A stretch of 64,000 nucleotides of DNA. It comes from Pseudothauera hydrothermalis. GTDB lineage: Bacteria > Pseudomonadota > Gammaproteobacteria > Burkholderiales > Rhodocyclaceae. The notes beneath the pieces are model-generated. The model searched no databases, was not told the origin of the DNA, and saw nothing but the letters and a program-made list of their open reading frames with translations. The position numbers and the translations under genes are program-made. The DNA lies in assembly GCF_003345255.1 (NCBI RefSeq), contig NZ_CP029331.1:310001-374000 (forward strand). Direction: 5' to 3'. Positions 37,948 through 47,430 of this stretch are shown piece by piece (position 1 is the stretch's first letter; each line of letters opens with the position of its first letter).

Positions 37948-40161
37948 TCAGCCGGCCAAGCTGTTGCGTCCGGCCTGTTTGGGGGCAAGTATCGCTTCTT
38001 CGCTGCCTGCGGCCAGTTGGGTCAGCGCCTGCACATCGAGAATCAGCGCCACCTCGCCCGAGCCTAGAATGGTGGAGCCGCCGATGCCGCGCAGGTTGCG
38101 GAACAGATGGCCGAGCGGCTTGATGACGGTCTGGAATTCGCCTAGTAACTGATCGACCACGATGCCGGCTTTTTGGCCGGCGGCTTTGACCACCACCACG
38201 TTTTCACGTCGGGGGCGTGGGCCGGGGATTTCGAACAGCTCGCGCAGACGGATGAAGGGCAGGACTTCGCCGCGCAGATTGAGATAGTTGCGTAAACCGG
38301 CCTCGGTCTGCAGTTCGATACATTCGACCACCATATCCAGCGGGATCACGTAACTGGCCGGGCCTGCGCCGACCAAAAAACCGTCGATGATCGCCAGGGT
38401 CAGCGGCAGGCGGATGGCAAAGCGGGTACCTTCGCCTTCTTTTGAACTGACTTCGACCCGGCCGCGCAGGCTTTGGATGTTGCGCTTGACCACGTCCATG
38501 CCTACGCCGCGGCCGGACAGGTTGGACACCTGCTCAGCGGTGGAAAAGCCCGGTTCGAAGATCAGGCTGTGAATTTCGCTGTCGGACAGGCTTTGGCCGC
38601 TGGCAATCAGGCCGCGCTCGATGGCTTTGCGGGTGATTTTTTCGCGGTTCAGGCCGCCGCCGTCGTCGGCGATTTCGATGACGATGCTGCCCGAGTCGTG
38701 AAAAGCGTTGAGTTCCAGCCGGCCGCGTGGCGGCTTTCCGCGTGCGGCGCGCACTTCGGGCGGCTCGATACCGTGGTCGATGGCGTTACGGACCAGGTGC
38801 ATCAGCGGATCGCCGATTTTTTCCACCACCGATTTATCCAGTTCGGTGTCGCCGCCGGAAATGACCAGTTCGATGTCTTTACCCAGTTCCTTGGAGACAT
38901 CGCGCACCACCCGGTTGAAGCGGTTGAAGGTTTCGCCGATCTGCACCATGCGCAGTTGCAAGGCCGCGTCGCGGATGTTTTCCACCAGACGGCTGACGAT
39001 GGAGGTCGCCTCGGTGAGATCGGTCTGGCCGGCGCGGCTGGCCAGCAGATTCACGCTGGCGCCGGCAATGACCAGTTCGCCCACCAGGTCGATCAGCCGG
39101 TCGAGTTTGTCGGCCTGGATGCGGATCAGGCGCGCTTCGGCCGCTTTCTTCTCATTGACCTGCTTTTGTTTGACCACCGCAGCTTCTACCAACTCCGGCT
39201 GCACCGCCTGGTGTTCGACCAGGATCTCGCCCAGCGGTGGCTTGGCGTGGGGGTCGGGTGCCGAGCCCTCGGCCGCCGTTTGCGCGGCTTGCGCGGCCAA
39301 TCCGGCTTCGAGTTCGGCCGGGGTGAGCGCGCCGATGCGCACCAGGATTTCGCCCAAGCGCATCGGGTCTTCGGGCAGCGCCATGATCAGTTGGATGTAG
39401 TCGGCCAGGCGGCTTTTCGGCGGCAGGATGTGCAGGGTGCACTCGTCGCGCACGAAGTCGAACACCCGCTCGATGGTCGCCTTGTCGGCATCCGAGGCAA
39501 AGCTGATTTCAAAGCCCAGGTAGCAGCACTCCGGGTCCATCTCATCGGCCGGCGGCATGGCATCGGCCAGGGTTTCGATGCGCTCGATGCGGCCCAGGGT
39601 GCCGAGGTAGCGCAGAAAAGACAGCGGGTCCATGCCGTTTTTCAGCACATCCGGACCGAAACGCAGCGAAATATGCCAGCAGTCGGTCTCCACCACGCCG
39701 CCGCCGCTGGTGTGCACTTCTGCGGCCTTGGGGGCGGGCGGCGCGCTGCTCGAATTTTGCGCGCTGCCCGCCTCCGCCAGCCAGTCGCGCTGCAGGCGGG
39801 CGAGCAGGGCGTCGCCTTCGGCCTGAAGGGCCTCGTCTGGCGCGTTGGCGCCGGATTCGAGCACGCCAATGAGCTGCCCCATGTGGTCGGTGCAGGCTAG
39901 CAGCAGCGCAATGAGATCGGTGTTGGCGGCGATCTCCCGGTTGCGCAGCCTATCCAGCACGCTTTCCACCACGTGGGTGAAAGCCACCAGGAAATCGCAC
40001 TCGATGACGCCCGCCCCACCTTTGATGGTGTGCGCGGCGCGAAACACCGCGCCGAGAATGTCGGCGTCGTCCGGTTTGTCCTCCAGTTGCAGCAGCGCCG
40101 TCTCCATGGCCTGCAGTTGCTCGCGGCTTTCGGTAACAAAAACGGCGGTAATCTCGTCCAT
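37948..40161 (-). CDS. cheA: Chemotaxis histidine kinase CheA with MshEN-like insert
   Basis: A 737-residue kinase. The Hpt domain carries phosphoacceptor His44 in RAAHTIKGGAG; a P2-like regulatory domain spans about 158-250; dimerisation lies near 343-400; ATP-binding boxes are LVRNAIDHGIE, DDGGGL and GRGVGMDVV; a CheW-like domain ends the protein. Between P2 and the dimerisation domain are two 24-residue repeats, 268-291 (RLGEILV...LAAQ) and 309-332 (PLGEILV...VVKQ), resembling the MshEN c-di-GMP motif. The first fits the full consensus; the second lacks its Arg and central Gly. It phosphorylates CheY and CheB. Confidence 0.95.
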   Translation of the reverse strand: MDEITAVFVTESREQLQAMETALLQLEDKPDDADILGAVFRAAHTIKGGAGVIECDFLVAFTHVVESVLDRLRNREIAANTDLIALLLACTDHMGQLIGVLESGANAPDEALQAEGDALLARLQRDWLAEAGSAQNSSSAPPAPKAAEVHTSGGGVVETDCWHISLRFGPDVLKNGMDPLSFLRYLGTLGRIERIETLADAMPPADEMDPECCYLGFEISFASDADKATIERVFDFVRDECTLHILPPKSRLADYIQLIMALPEDPMRLGEILVRIGALTPAELEAGLAAQAAQTAAEGSAPDPHAKPPLGEILVEHQAVQPELVEAAVVKQKQVNEKKAAEARLIRIQADKLDRLIDLVGELVIAGASVNLLASRAGQTDLTEATSIVSRLVENIRDAALQLRMVQIGETFNRFNRVVRDVSKELGKDIELVISGGDTELDKSVVEKIGDPLMHLVRNAIDHGIEPPEVRAARGKPPRGRLELNAFHDSGSIVIEIADDGGGLNREKITRKAIERGLIASGQSLSDSEIHSLIFEPGFSTAEQVSNLSGRGVGMDVVKRNIQSLRGRVEVSSKEGEGTRFAIRLPLTLAIIDGFLVGAGPASYVIPLDMVVECIELQTEAGLRNYLNLRGEVLPFIRLRELFEIPGPRPRRENVVVVKAAGQKAGIVVDQLLGEFQTVIKPLGHLFRNLRGIGGSTILGSGEVALILDVQALTQLAAGSEEAILAPKQAGRNSLAG

Positions 40162-40165
40162 CGCT

Positions 40166-40483
40166 CTAACGCGCCTCCTGTGCCGGCACCAGCATCGGAT
40201 CGCCGAATTCGGCGGCCATATTGTAGAAATCCACGATCTGACTGACCGCCTGGCTGTGCGCCACGATGTGGGCCTGCTTGCCCAGGCGCGCGGCTTCGCG
40301 TTTGATCAGCACCAGAAGCTGGAAGCCGGCGGTGTCGATTTCGGCCACCGCGGACAAATCCAGTTCCAGCCGATCGCAGTCGGTCAGGGCATCGACCAAG
40401 GTTTTTTTCTGTGCCACGGCGTTGTAGATGGTCATGTCTTCGACGATCGCCAGACGCCGGACTGCGGGGGGGCAAGTGCTCAT
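40166..40483 (-). CDS. STAS-domain protein in the che operon
   Basis: A 105-residue single STAS domain, the anti-sigma factor antagonist fold. The segment EIDTAGFQLLVL is the usual phosphorylation loop, with Thr in place of the common Ser. It lies 4 bases from cheA and 27 from receptor 3. STAS proteins inside che operons are known but poorly understood; it may interact with CheA or a partner kinase/phosphatase not seen here. Confidence 0.85.
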   Translation of the reverse strand: MSTCPPAVRRLAIVEDMTIYNAVAQKKTLVDALTDCDRLELDLSAVAEIDTAGFQLLVLIKREAARLGKQAHIVAHSQAVSQIVDFYNMAAEFGDPMLVPAQEAR

Positions 40484-40510
40484 CGATGCGTCTCCGTAAA
40501 ATGACGCGGG

Positions 40511-41779
40511 TCAGAACAGTTCGACTTTCGGACTGCCGGTGGGCGCTTCGCTGTGCTGTTGCAGGCTCTGTTTGTGGGTGCTGCGCTGGCTTTCCATGAC
40601 GTAGCGGGCATAGAGCTGATCCAGATGCTCGGCCAACGGCACATAGTTGAAATCCGGGTTGTCGGCTTGCGCCAGGCGTTCGGCCAGACCGGCAAGATGC
40701 TCGTCCAGGCGTGCCAGCGCCTCGGCGGTATGCTCGATCTGCTGCCGGGTGACATCCTGGAACTGCACGCTGGCCATGGTTTCCATGAACATGGTGGCGA
40801 GCTTCTGGCTGCTATCGCGCACCGTGTCGATGACCGCGCCCTGGTGACGGAGCAGCGCTTCGTAGCTGTCGCCCAGTTGCACCAGTTGGTCGGCAAACTG
40901 ACCGAGCGCGGCTTGCTCTTTGTTCAGATTCATCGACGAGAGTTTTTCCTGCAACTGCACTTCGATGGTGCTGGCCACGCCCTGGATGCCCTGGTTGATC
41001 GCCACCACCGCTTTTTCGGTCTCCGCCGACAGTTTGCGCACCTCGTCGGCCACCACCGCAAAGCCGCGTCCGGCCTCACCAGCGCGCGCCGCTTCGATGG
41101 CCGCGTTGAGCGCCAAGAGATTGGTTTGCGCGGCGATGTCTTTGATCAGCTTGGTGAGCGATTCCAGCGATCGCGCTTCATGGACCACCTGTGCCACGCG
41201 CGCCTGGTCGGCCTGCGCTTCGGCGATACGGGCGGCGATGTAGTCGCGCATCTGGCCGATCAAACGCTGGTTTTGCGCAAATTTTTGCTCGGAATCCGCA
41301 GCCAGTTCGTCGGATTCACGGGAAGTCTGGGCGACGAAATCGTTCAGACGGCCGACCACTTCGTCGATGGCCTGCAGCCGGCTGGTGATGTCGTAAGCGG
41401 CCTGTTCGGTCTGCTGGACGACACTGGCCAGTTGATCGCGCAACACGCCGTTGTAGGTGGGCACGGTGCGAAGTTCGCGGGCCACTTCCTCATGGACCGC
41501 CGCCACCTTGTGGGAGGCCGATTGGAGCTTTTCTTGCACCGTGCTCAGGCCAAACATGTGGTCCCGGAAAAAAGCCAGCGACACCAGGCGTTGGGCCAGC
41601 GCGGCCACCGCGACGATCAGCACGGTGCCCAAGGCGTCGCCCAACGGTTGGGCAATTTTGAGCCGGACCAGAAAGTCGTCGTGAAACCAGTCGTTGAAAA
41701 AATAAACCGTGGTACCCGCCCCCAGCGCCACTACGGCGGCGACCAGGATGGAGCGGCGAAGCAGGGCGTTGAAGTCCAT
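40511..41779 (-). CDS. Methyl-accepting chemotaxis protein 3, no periplasmic sensor
   Basis: A 422-residue receptor-like protein. Two membrane segments lie near residues 8-28 and 47-66 with only a short loop between them, so it lacks a periplasmic ligand domain. The signalling tip [21 protein letters not shown] is intact, but the rest differs from receptors 1 and 2. The C-terminus is VELF. It could sense a cytoplasmic or membrane state, or act as a structural member of the receptor array. Confidence 0.88.
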   Translation of the reverse strand: MDFNALLRRSILVAAVVALGAGTTVYFFNDWFHDDFLVRLKIAQPLGDALGTVLIVAVAALAQRLVSLAFFRDHMFGLSTVQEKLQSASHKVAAVHEEVARELRTVPTYNGVLRDQLASVVQQTEQAAYDITSRLQAIDEVVGRLNDFVAQTSRESDELAADSEQKFAQNQRLIGQMRDYIAARIAEAQADQARVAQVVHEARSLESLTKLIKDIAAQTNLLALNAAIEAARAGEAGRGFAVVADEVRKLSAETEKAVVAINQGIQGVASTIEVQLQEKLSSMNLNKEQAALGQFADQLVQLGDSYEALLRHQGAVIDTVRDSSQKLATMFMETMASVQFQDVTRQQIEHTAEALARLDEHLAGLAERLAQADNPDFNYVPLAEHLDQLYARYVMESQRSTHKQSLQQHSEAPTGSPKVELF

Positions 41780-41799
41780 GGTTGTCGTCCTTGGGCAGC

Positions 41800-42165
41800 T
41801 CAGCGCATGACCAGCTTGATGGTGTTGAGCAACTCGTCGGCCGTGGCCGGTTTGACGATCCAGCCGGAGGCGCCGGCAGCCTTGGCTTCGGCCTTTTTCG
41901 ACTGTTGCGATTCGGTGGTGAGGAAAAGAATCGGCATGAAGCGGTAAGCGGGCAGCTTGCGCACTTCCTTGATGAGTTCGATGCCGTTCATGCCCGGCAT
42001 GTTCAGATCGGTGATCAACAAATCGGCTTTGACCCCGGCCTGGAATTTTTTCAGCGCCTCTTGAGCGTTAGCGGCCTTTTCCACGGCGTAGCCTGCTTTG
42101 GTCAGGATGCCGGAAATGCTCAGCAAAATGGTGGCCGAATCATCGACCAGGAAAATGGTTTTCAT
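41800..42165 (-). CDS. cheY: Chemotaxis response regulator CheY
   Basis: A 121-residue single receiver domain. Acidic pocket VDD near residues 7-9, phosphoacceptor Asp53 in ITDLNMPG, Thr in FLTTES and Lys in VKPA are in place. It is the first gene of the che operon and is phosphorylated by CheA. No flagellar or pilus genes are present in the window, so the output motor cannot be told. Confidence 0.93.
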   Translation of the reverse strand: MKTIFLVDDSATILLSISGILTKAGYAVEKAANAQEALKKFQAGVKADLLITDLNMPGMNGIELIKEVRKLPAYRFMPILFLTTESQQSKKAEAKAAGASGWIVKPATADELLNTIKLVMR

Positions 42166-42225
42166 ATGCGTGTCGCGTGTGGTGTTGAATCGGAATGCGC
42201 GCCGACGGGGCGCTGGCTCCGCAAC

Positions 42226-42254
42226 AGTATATGGCCATATCTACGGCCATATTG
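42226..42254 (-). promoter_or_regulatory. Candidate che operon promoter with palindromic operator
   Basis: A perfect 12-bp palindrome ATATGGCCATAT (42229-42240) is followed by another GGCCATAT half-site (42245-42252), 12 bases apart. On the minus strand TATACT (42231-42226) overlaps the palindrome and could be the -10 element, with CAATAT as a weak -35 at 17 bases. This is the only AT-rich stretch upstream of cheY. Confidence 0.45.
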
Positions 42255-42268
42255 CGGGCAGGCTTTAA

Positions 42269-42319
42269 CAGGCCGTTGAAAAACGACTGCGGTCGGTCAT
42301 CGGCGGCGTTGCGCGGTGC
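42269..42319. repeat. 51-bp dispersed repeat, copy A
   Basis: Starts CAGGCCGTTGAAAAA, then 19 unconserved bases, then GCGGCGTTGCGCGGTGC. The same two blocks with the same 19-base spacing occur at 44325-44375. Lies between cheY and ruvC. Confidence 0.7.
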
Positions 42320-42371
42320 GCCGGCCGGTCGCCTTACCCGGCGCAATCGGCGGCTGCCGGTGTGGGCGCTT

Positions 42372-42950
42372 TCAGCGCGCGCCAGGTTCGCCGGGGGCCA
42401 AGATCAGGCGGCCGGCGCGTCGCCGGGTGCCGCCGCCGGCCAGCACCGCCAGGCCGGCCCCGCCGTGGGCATGACAGATCGCGCAGGCCAGCGCGTCCGA
42501 CGCATCCGGCCCGGCGGGCGCAGGCAGCGCGAGCAGCCGCTGCACCATGTGCTGTACCTGTTCCTTGTTGGCTTTGCCGTAGCCGACCACCGACTGTTTG
42601 ACTTGCAGCGCGGTGTATTCGGCCACCGGCAGGTCGCAGCTTACCGCGCCGCAGATCACCGCGCCGCGCGCCTGACCCAACAACAAGGTGGAGTTGGGGT
42701 TCACATTGACGAACACCTTTTCCACCGCGACCTGGTCGGGGGTGTAGGTGTGGATCACCTCGCGCACGCCGTCGAGCAGGGTGCGCAGCCGGCCGGGTAG
42801 ATCTCCGTCCGCGGTGCGGATGGTGCCGCTGGCCACGTAGCGCAGTTGGCTGCCGAGACGGTCGATCAGCCCAAAGCCGGTCACCCGCAATCCGGGGTCC
42901 AGCCCCAGAATGCGGGTGGTGAGCGCGCCGGAGGCCGCGGCGGTACTCAA
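42372..42950 (-). CDS. ruvC: Holliday junction resolvase RuvC
   Basis: A 192-residue endonuclease that cuts Holliday junctions. Catalytic acidic residues are in ILGLDPGLR (Asp18), VEKVFV and [15 protein letters not shown] 42950 overlaps the ybjQ-like stop (TTGA) and is used here; ATG 42980 inside that gene is an alternative. It is not followed by ruvA; ruvB is 20 kb away at 62559, and no ruvA lies in the window. A Gly/Arg-rich tail follows the last acidic motif. Confidence 0.92.
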   Translation of the reverse strand: MSTAAASGALTTRILGLDPGLRVTGFGLIDRLGSQLRYVASGTIRTADGDLPGRLRTLLDGVREVIHTYTPDQVAVEKVFVNVNPNSTLLLGQARGAVICGAVSCDLPVAEYTALQVKQSVVGYGKANKEQVQHMVQRLLALPAPAGPDASDALACAICHAHGGAGLAVLAGGGTRRRAGRLILAPGEPGAR

Positions 42951-43267
42951 GCGGTCACCACCGCGGTGCCGCTGACGCACACCATCAGCATGCCGTTGTC
43001 AGCGCCCAGCACTTCGTAGTCGATGTCGATGCCGACCACTGCGTTGGCACCCAGGCGGGCGGCCTGTTCGGCCATCTCATCCATCGCCAGTTGGCGCGCG
43101 TCGGTCAGCGAGCGCTCATAGGCGCCGGCGCGTCCGCCGACGATGTTGCGGATCGAGGCGAACATATCCTTGAAGATATTTGCGCCGATGATCGCCTCGC
43201 CGGTGACCACGCCCAGGTACTTGCGGATTGGACGGCCTTCCAGGGTCGGGGTGGTGGATAGTTCCAT
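42947..43267 (-). CDS. YbjQ/UPF0145 family protein
   Basis: A 106-residue soluble protein of the YbjQ family. Typical features are [18 protein letters not shown] near the N-terminus, [12 protein letters not shown], and [13 protein letters not shown] in the last third. These proteins form oligomers but have no known activity. A GGAG site precedes ATG 43267. Overlaps ruvC by 4 bases. Confidence 0.88.
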   Translation of the reverse strand: MELSTTPTLEGRPIRKYLGVVTGEAIIGANIFKDMFASIRNIVGGRAGAYERSLTDARQLAMDEMAEQAARLGANAVVGIDIDYEVLGADNGMLMVCVSGTAVVTA

Positions 43268-43299
43268 GGCCTGCTCCTTTGCCGGGTAAAGTGCCGATT

Positions 43300-44187
43300 C
43301 TAGCCCTTGCGCGCCAACCATACGCCTGCCACGGCCACCACCATGCCGGCCAGCGCCGGCGGGGCCAGGGTTTCGCCAAACATCGCCCAGGCAATCAGCG
43401 CGGTCGTCGGTGGGGTGAGGTAGAACAGGCTGGCCACGTTGACCGCGCTGCCATGACGGATCAGCAGATTGAGCAGGCTGATGGCGCCAACCGAGAGCAC
43501 CAGCACCAACCACAACAGGGCAAAGACGAACTCGCCCTGCCAGTCGATCTGCATCGTCTCGGTCTGGCTGGCGGCCAGCGCGGACACCGCCAGCGTGGGC
43601 ACGAACTGGATCACCGCGCCGCTACGTAAATCGAAGCGCGGGCAGAAGCGCTTTTGATAAAGCGTGCCGCCGGTAATGGCCAGCAAGGCCGCCAGCGCGG
43701 GCAGCAACGCATGCCACAGCGTGGCCAGGCTGGTGCTGTCGGTGCCGGCCTTGGCCCCGACCACCAGTGCCACCCCGGCAAAGCCCAGTGCCAGCCCTGC
43801 CCACTGGCGCAGACTCACCCGCTCACCGAGCAGCCAGCCTGCCCCCAGCGCGGTCAGCAGCGGCTGCAGACCAACCACCAAGGCGGTGACGCCGGCCGGC
43901 AGACCGCGGTCGATGGCGATGAACACCCCACCCAGGTAGCCGGCGTGCAGCAGCAGACCGGAGACGCCGATGTGCAAATACTCCTGCGGGCGTTTCGGCC
44001 AGGGCGCGCGGGTGGCGAGCGCCACGCCGAGCATCAGGCCGATCACCAGCAGGTAACGGGTCGACAAAAACGTCAGCGGCTCGGCATAAGGCAGGCCGAA
44101 CTTGGCGCCGATGAAGCCGGTGCTCCACAGCAAAACGAACAAAAGCGGCGCAGCGGTGGAGAGCGAAGCGGTCGGGGAGCTGTTCAT
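43300..44187 (-). CDS. EamA/DMT-superfamily transporter
   Basis: A 295-residue inner-membrane protein with about ten hydrophobic segments in two EamA repeats. [27 protein letters not shown] and the second-repeat [20 protein letters not shown] are typical drug/metabolite exporter stretches. Substrate unknown. ATG 44187 lacks a clear ribosome site. It precedes the ybjQ-like gene by 32 bases. Confidence 0.85.
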   Translation of the reverse strand: MNSSPTASLSTAAPLLFVLLWSTGFIGAKFGLPYAEPLTFLSTRYLLVIGLMLGVALATRAPWPKRPQEYLHIGVSGLLLHAGYLGGVFIAIDRGLPAGVTALVVGLQPLLTALGAGWLLGERVSLRQWAGLALGFAGVALVVGAKAGTDSTSLATLWHALLPALAALLAITGGTLYQKRFCPRFDLRSGAVIQFVPTLAVSALAASQTETMQIDWQGEFVFALLWLVLVLSVGAISLLNLLIRHGSAVNVASLFYLTPPTTALIAWAMFGETLAPPALAGMVVAVAGVWLARKG

Positions 44188-44324
44188 GGGCGCATGTTGC
44201 CCGCTCGGTGGCGGCCACAGAAGGCACAGCGACACGCCGATTGACCGGTACAGCGCAGCGCACGGACAAAACCAACGGGCCGCAGCGGGCGGCCCGTGGT
44301 GGGTGAATGGCAGGCGCGACTTGG

Positions 44325-44375
44325 CAGGCCGTTGAAAAATTCCTGCGCTGGACCCGCTGCGGCGTTACGCGGTGC
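44325..44375. repeat. 51-bp dispersed repeat, copy B
   Basis: CAGGCCGTTGAAAAA, 19 unconserved bases, then GCGGCGTTACGCGGTGC, paralleling 42269-42319 in the same orientation. It ends 5 bases from the yebC stop. The rest of the gap 44188-44380 holds nothing else I can support. Confidence 0.7.
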
Positions 44376-44380
44376 CGGGA

Positions 44381-45106
44381 TCAGGTCTCCAGCACCGCAG
44401 AGGTGTACACTTCCTGCACGTCGTCCAGCGCTTCGAGTGCGTCGAGCAGCTTTTGCATGCGCGCGGCTTCGTCGCCGCTCAGCACGGTTTCGTTGAGCGG
44501 CTTCATGGTGACTTCGCCGAACTCGGCGGAAAAACCGGCGGCTTCCAGCGCCTCTTTGACCGCGGTGAATTCCCACGGAGCGGTGATGACTTCGATCGAG
44601 CCGTCGTCGTGGCTCACCACATCCTCGGCACCGGCTTCCAGCGCAGCTTCCATCAGCGCGTTCTCGTCGGTGCCGGGGGCGAACAGCAATTGGCCGCAAT
44701 GCTTGAACTGAAAGGCCACGCAACCGTCGGTGCCAAGGTTGCCGCCGTACTTGGAGAACGCATGGCGCACGTCGGCCACGGTGCGGGTTTTGTTGTCGGT
44801 CAGGCAATCGACCATCACCGCCGCGCCGCCGATGCCGTAACCTTCGTAACGGGCTTCTTCGTAGGCAACGCCTTCGAGCTGACCGGTGCCGCGCTTGATG
44901 GCGTTTTCGATATTCTCTTTGGGCATGGACTCGGCCTTGGCCTTGTCGATGGCCAGGCGCAGGCGCGGGTTGGCGCCCGGATCACCGCCTCCCAGTTTGG
45001 CGGCGACCGTGATTTCCTTGATCAATCGGGTGAAAATCTTGCCGCGCTTGGCGTCCTGACGTCCCTTGCGGTGCTGGATGTTGGCCCATTTGGAATGACC
45101 CGCCAT
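44381..45106 (-). CDS. yebC: YebC/PmpR family regulatory or ribosome-assisting protein
   Basis: A 241-residue YebC protein. It opens [20 protein letters not shown], the family hallmark, and continues with three characteristic domains including [13 protein letters not shown] and [11 protein letters not shown]. Members bind DNA near quorum-sensing or ruv genes, and some relieve ribosome stalling at proline stretches. ATG 45106 matches the family start. A perfect TATAAT lies upstream. In many proteobacteria yebC adjoins ruvC; here two genes separate them. Confidence 0.95.
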   Translation of the reverse strand: MAGHSKWANIQHRKGRQDAKRGKIFTRLIKEITVAAKLGGGDPGANPRLRLAIDKAKAESMPKENIENAIKRGTGQLEGVAYEEARYEGYGIGGAAVMVDCLTDNKTRTVADVRHAFSKYGGNLGTDGCVAFQFKHCGQLLFAPGTDENALMEAALEAGAEDVVSHDDGSIEVITAPWEFTAVKEALEAAGFSAEFGEVTMKPLNETVLSGDEAARMQKLLDALEALDDVQEVYTSAVLET

Positions 45107-45150
45107 GGAAAATACCCTCGATGCTGCCGGTTGGTGTGTAAGAGGCGGCA

Positions 45151-45156
45151 ATTATA
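45151..45156 (-). promoter_or_regulatory. Candidate -10 element of yebC
   Basis: The minus strand reads TATAAT here, 45 bases before the yebC ATG. A possible -35 TTGTCC lies 19 bases upstream. Intergenic and AT-rich in an otherwise GC-rich region. Confidence 0.5.
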
Positions 45157-45230
45157 CAGACCGGCGCGCAAGGCCGGACAAGGGCGTACCGGTGGTATGC
45201 TGACCGGATTGCACTTCAAGGGTTTCGTTC

Positions 45231-45860
45231 ATGAGCGCTATGTTACGGCAATGTGTGCTGGTCTTGTGGGCGGTGAGCTTTGCGCCGCTGGTTTTCGCGC
45301 AAGAGACGATTTCTTATCACGGCTGCACCGATGCGCGCGGCCGCCCGGTGCTTTCGGTGGCCGATCCGGCCTCGCCGGTGGTGGCCGGCACCCATGTCGA
45401 GGCTGGGCGCCAGGTGATCCGCTACAACCCACAACTGTTACCGGAGCTTATCCCGGCTGCGCGGCTTTTTTTCTATGCCCATGAGTGCGCGCGCCACAAT
45501 CTTGCCTTGCCGCTGGATCGGCCCCTGACCGTGGCGCAGGCGCAGCGCGCCGATTGCTGGGGGCTGGAGAGTCTGTTGCGTGCAGGTTTGATCAACGGCA
45601 GCGCAGAGCTGGCTGCTTTGCAGGCCGCACTGCGTTTCACCCCGGAGCAATGGGTGCTGCTGCCAGGCCCGCCGCGTGACTTTGACTTGCCGGGGTGCCA
45701 GGCACGCAGTGCCGCGCGCTTGCGGCTGGCCGCGCCCCCGCCCGGTCAGCACGCCTGGAATGCTTGTGTACGCGCCTGCGGCGATACGCTGTTTGCCTGC
45801 CGCGCGACCGATTGTGATGACCATTACCGAAGCTGCGTGGCCGGTTGCGGCGAGCGTTGA
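45231..45860 (+). CDS. Secreted cysteine-rich protein of unknown function
   Basis: A 209-residue protein with a signal peptide ending near VFAQ (residue 24). Its middle contains LFFYAHECARHNL (His84 to His89), which looks like a zinc-protease helix but has HExxxH spacing in place of HExxH, so it may be inactive or only similar. The C-terminal third has six cysteines in CVRACGDTLFACRATDC and CVAGCGER, suggesting disulfides or metal binding. Divergent from yebC; 33 bases before the ATPase gene. I do not recognise a family. Confidence 0.7.
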   Translation: MSAMLRQCVLVLWAVSFAPLVFAQETISYHGCTDARGRPVLSVADPASPVVAGTHVEAGRQVIRYNPQLLPELIPAARLFFYAHECARHNLALPLDRPLTVAQAQRADCWGLESLLRAGLINGSAELAALQAALRFTPEQWVLLPGPPRDFDLPGCQARSAARLRLAAPPPGQHAWNACVRACGDTLFACRATDCDDHYRSCVAGCGER

Positions 45861-45893
45861 ACGCAAGAGAACCCGGAAACGAGGAGCCCCATC

Positions 45894-47408
45894 ATGGCCG
45901 AACCTATGCCAATTGCCCGCGCGGGCGACAAAACCCTGTATTTGCTGCCCCGTCTGGCCAACCGCCATGGCCTGATCACCGGCGCCACCGGCACCGGCAA
46001 AACGGTGACCTTGCAAAAGCTGGCTGAAAGCTTCGCGGCCATCGGTGTGCCGGTGTTCATGGCCGATGTCAAGGGCGATCTGTCCGGCATCGGCGCCGCG
46101 GGCGTCGCCTCTCCCAAACTCATGCAGCGCTTGGCGGCGATCGGCATCGAGGACTTCACCCCGCGCGCCAATACCGCGGTGTTCTGGGATGTGTTCGGTG
46201 CGGCCGGCCACCCGGTACGCGCCACCATCACCGATATGGGGCCGCTTTTGCTCGCGCGCCTGCTGAACCTCAACGACACCCAGGCCGGGGTGCTGCAACT
46301 GGTGTTCAAAATCGCCGACGACCATGGCCTGCTGCTGCTCGACCTCAAAGATTTGCGCGCGATGGTGCAGTACGTGGGCGAGAACGCCAAATCTTTCACC
46401 ACCGAGTACGGCAATGTTTCGGCCGCCTCGATCGGCGCCATCCAGCGCAATCTGCTGGCCTTGGAGAGCCAGGGCGGCGATGTTTTTTTTGGCGAGCCGA
46501 TGCTGGATATCGCCGACCTGATGCAGACCGACGCCGACGGACGCGGGGTGGTCAACGTGCTGGTGGCCGACCGCCTCTACCAATCGCCCAAGCTCTACGC
46601 CACCTTCTTGCTGTGGCTGCTGGCCGAGCTGTTCGAGAACTTGCCCGAGGTGGGCGACCTGGACAAGCCCAAGCTGGTGTTTTTTTTCGACGAGGCCCAT
46701 TTGTTGTTCGACGATGCGCCCAAGGCGCTGGTGGACAAGATCGAACAGGTGGTGCGGCTGATCCGTTCCAAGGGCGTGGGGGTGTATTTCGTCACCCAGA
46801 ATCCGCTCGATGTGCCCGACGCGGTGCTCGGCCAGCTCGGCAATCGGGTGCAGCATGCGCTGCGCGCATTCACCCCGCGCGACCAGAAGGCGGTCAAGAC
46901 TGCAGCCAGCACGCTGCGTGCCAACCCGGCCTTCGATGCCGCCAGCGCGATCACTGAACTGGGGGTGGGCGAGGCGCTGGTGTCTTTTCTGGATGACAAA
47001 GGGCGTCCCGAGGTGGTCGAACGCGCTTGGGTGATTCCGCCGTGCTCGCGCATTGGGCCGCTGGAGCTGGCCGAGCGCGAGGCGGCGATTCGCGCATCGG
47101 TGTTGTACGGCCATTACGAGCAGGTGCTCGATCGCGAGTCAGCCTACGAGCGGCTGCGTGCGCAGGCCGAGGCGGCTGCCGTGCAAGCGCCGTCGGTGGG
47201 CGGGCGCGCCGCGGCGCCGGCAGAGTCATCCGCGGTCGGCGGCGGTTTGAGCGACATTCTGTTCGGCTCCACCGGTCCGCGCGGCGGGCGGCGAGACGGT
47301 TTGGTGCAGATTGCCGCCAAAACCGTGACCCGCACGGTGGGCAGCGCCATTGGCCGGCAGATCGTGCGCGGCCTGCTCGGTTCCTTGCTGGGTGGCGGCC
47401 GGCGCTGA
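45894..47408 (+). CDS. HerA-like ATPase, DUF853/YjgR family
   Basis: A 504-residue P-loop ATPase. Walker A GATGTGKT at 30-37, Walker [11 protein letters not shown] near residue 265, and the [32 protein letters not shown] region conserved in HerA/YjgR. The last 100 residues are Ala/Gly-rich and end in a small Gly-rich hydrophobic region. YjgR-type ATPases are widespread, and their role (possibly nucleic acid or protein translocation) is unclear. A GGAG site lies before ATG 45894. Confidence 0.9.
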   Translation: MAEPMPIARAGDKTLYLLPRLANRHGLITGATGTGKTVTLQKLAESFAAIGVPVFMADVKGDLSGIGAAGVASPKLMQRLAAIGIEDFTPRANTAVFWDVFGAAGHPVRATITDMGPLLLARLLNLNDTQAGVLQLVFKIADDHGLLLLDLKDLRAMVQYVGENAKSFTTEYGNVSAASIGAIQRNLLALESQGGDVFFGEPMLDIADLMQTDADGRGVVNVLVADRLYQSPKLYATFLLWLLAELFENLPEVGDLDKPKLVFFFDEAHLLFDDAPKALVDKIEQVVRLIRSKGVGVYFVTQNPLDVPDAVLGQLGNRVQHALRAFTPRDQKAVKTAASTLRANPAFDAASAITELGVGEALVSFLDDKGRPEVVERAWVIPPCSRIGPLELAEREAAIRASVLYGHYEQVLDRESAYERLRAQAEAAAVQAPSVGGRAAAPAESSAVGGGLSDILFGSTGPRGGRRDGLVQIAAKTVTRTVGSAIGRQIVRGLLGSLLGGGRR

Positions 47409-47430
47409 GGGGCGTTTAGCTGGCCGTGTG

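Noticed and set aside
41690-41705. GTTGAAAAA inside receptor 3 as a third copy of the dispersed repeat
   Set aside because: Only nine bases match, the second block is missing, and it lies inside a coding region.
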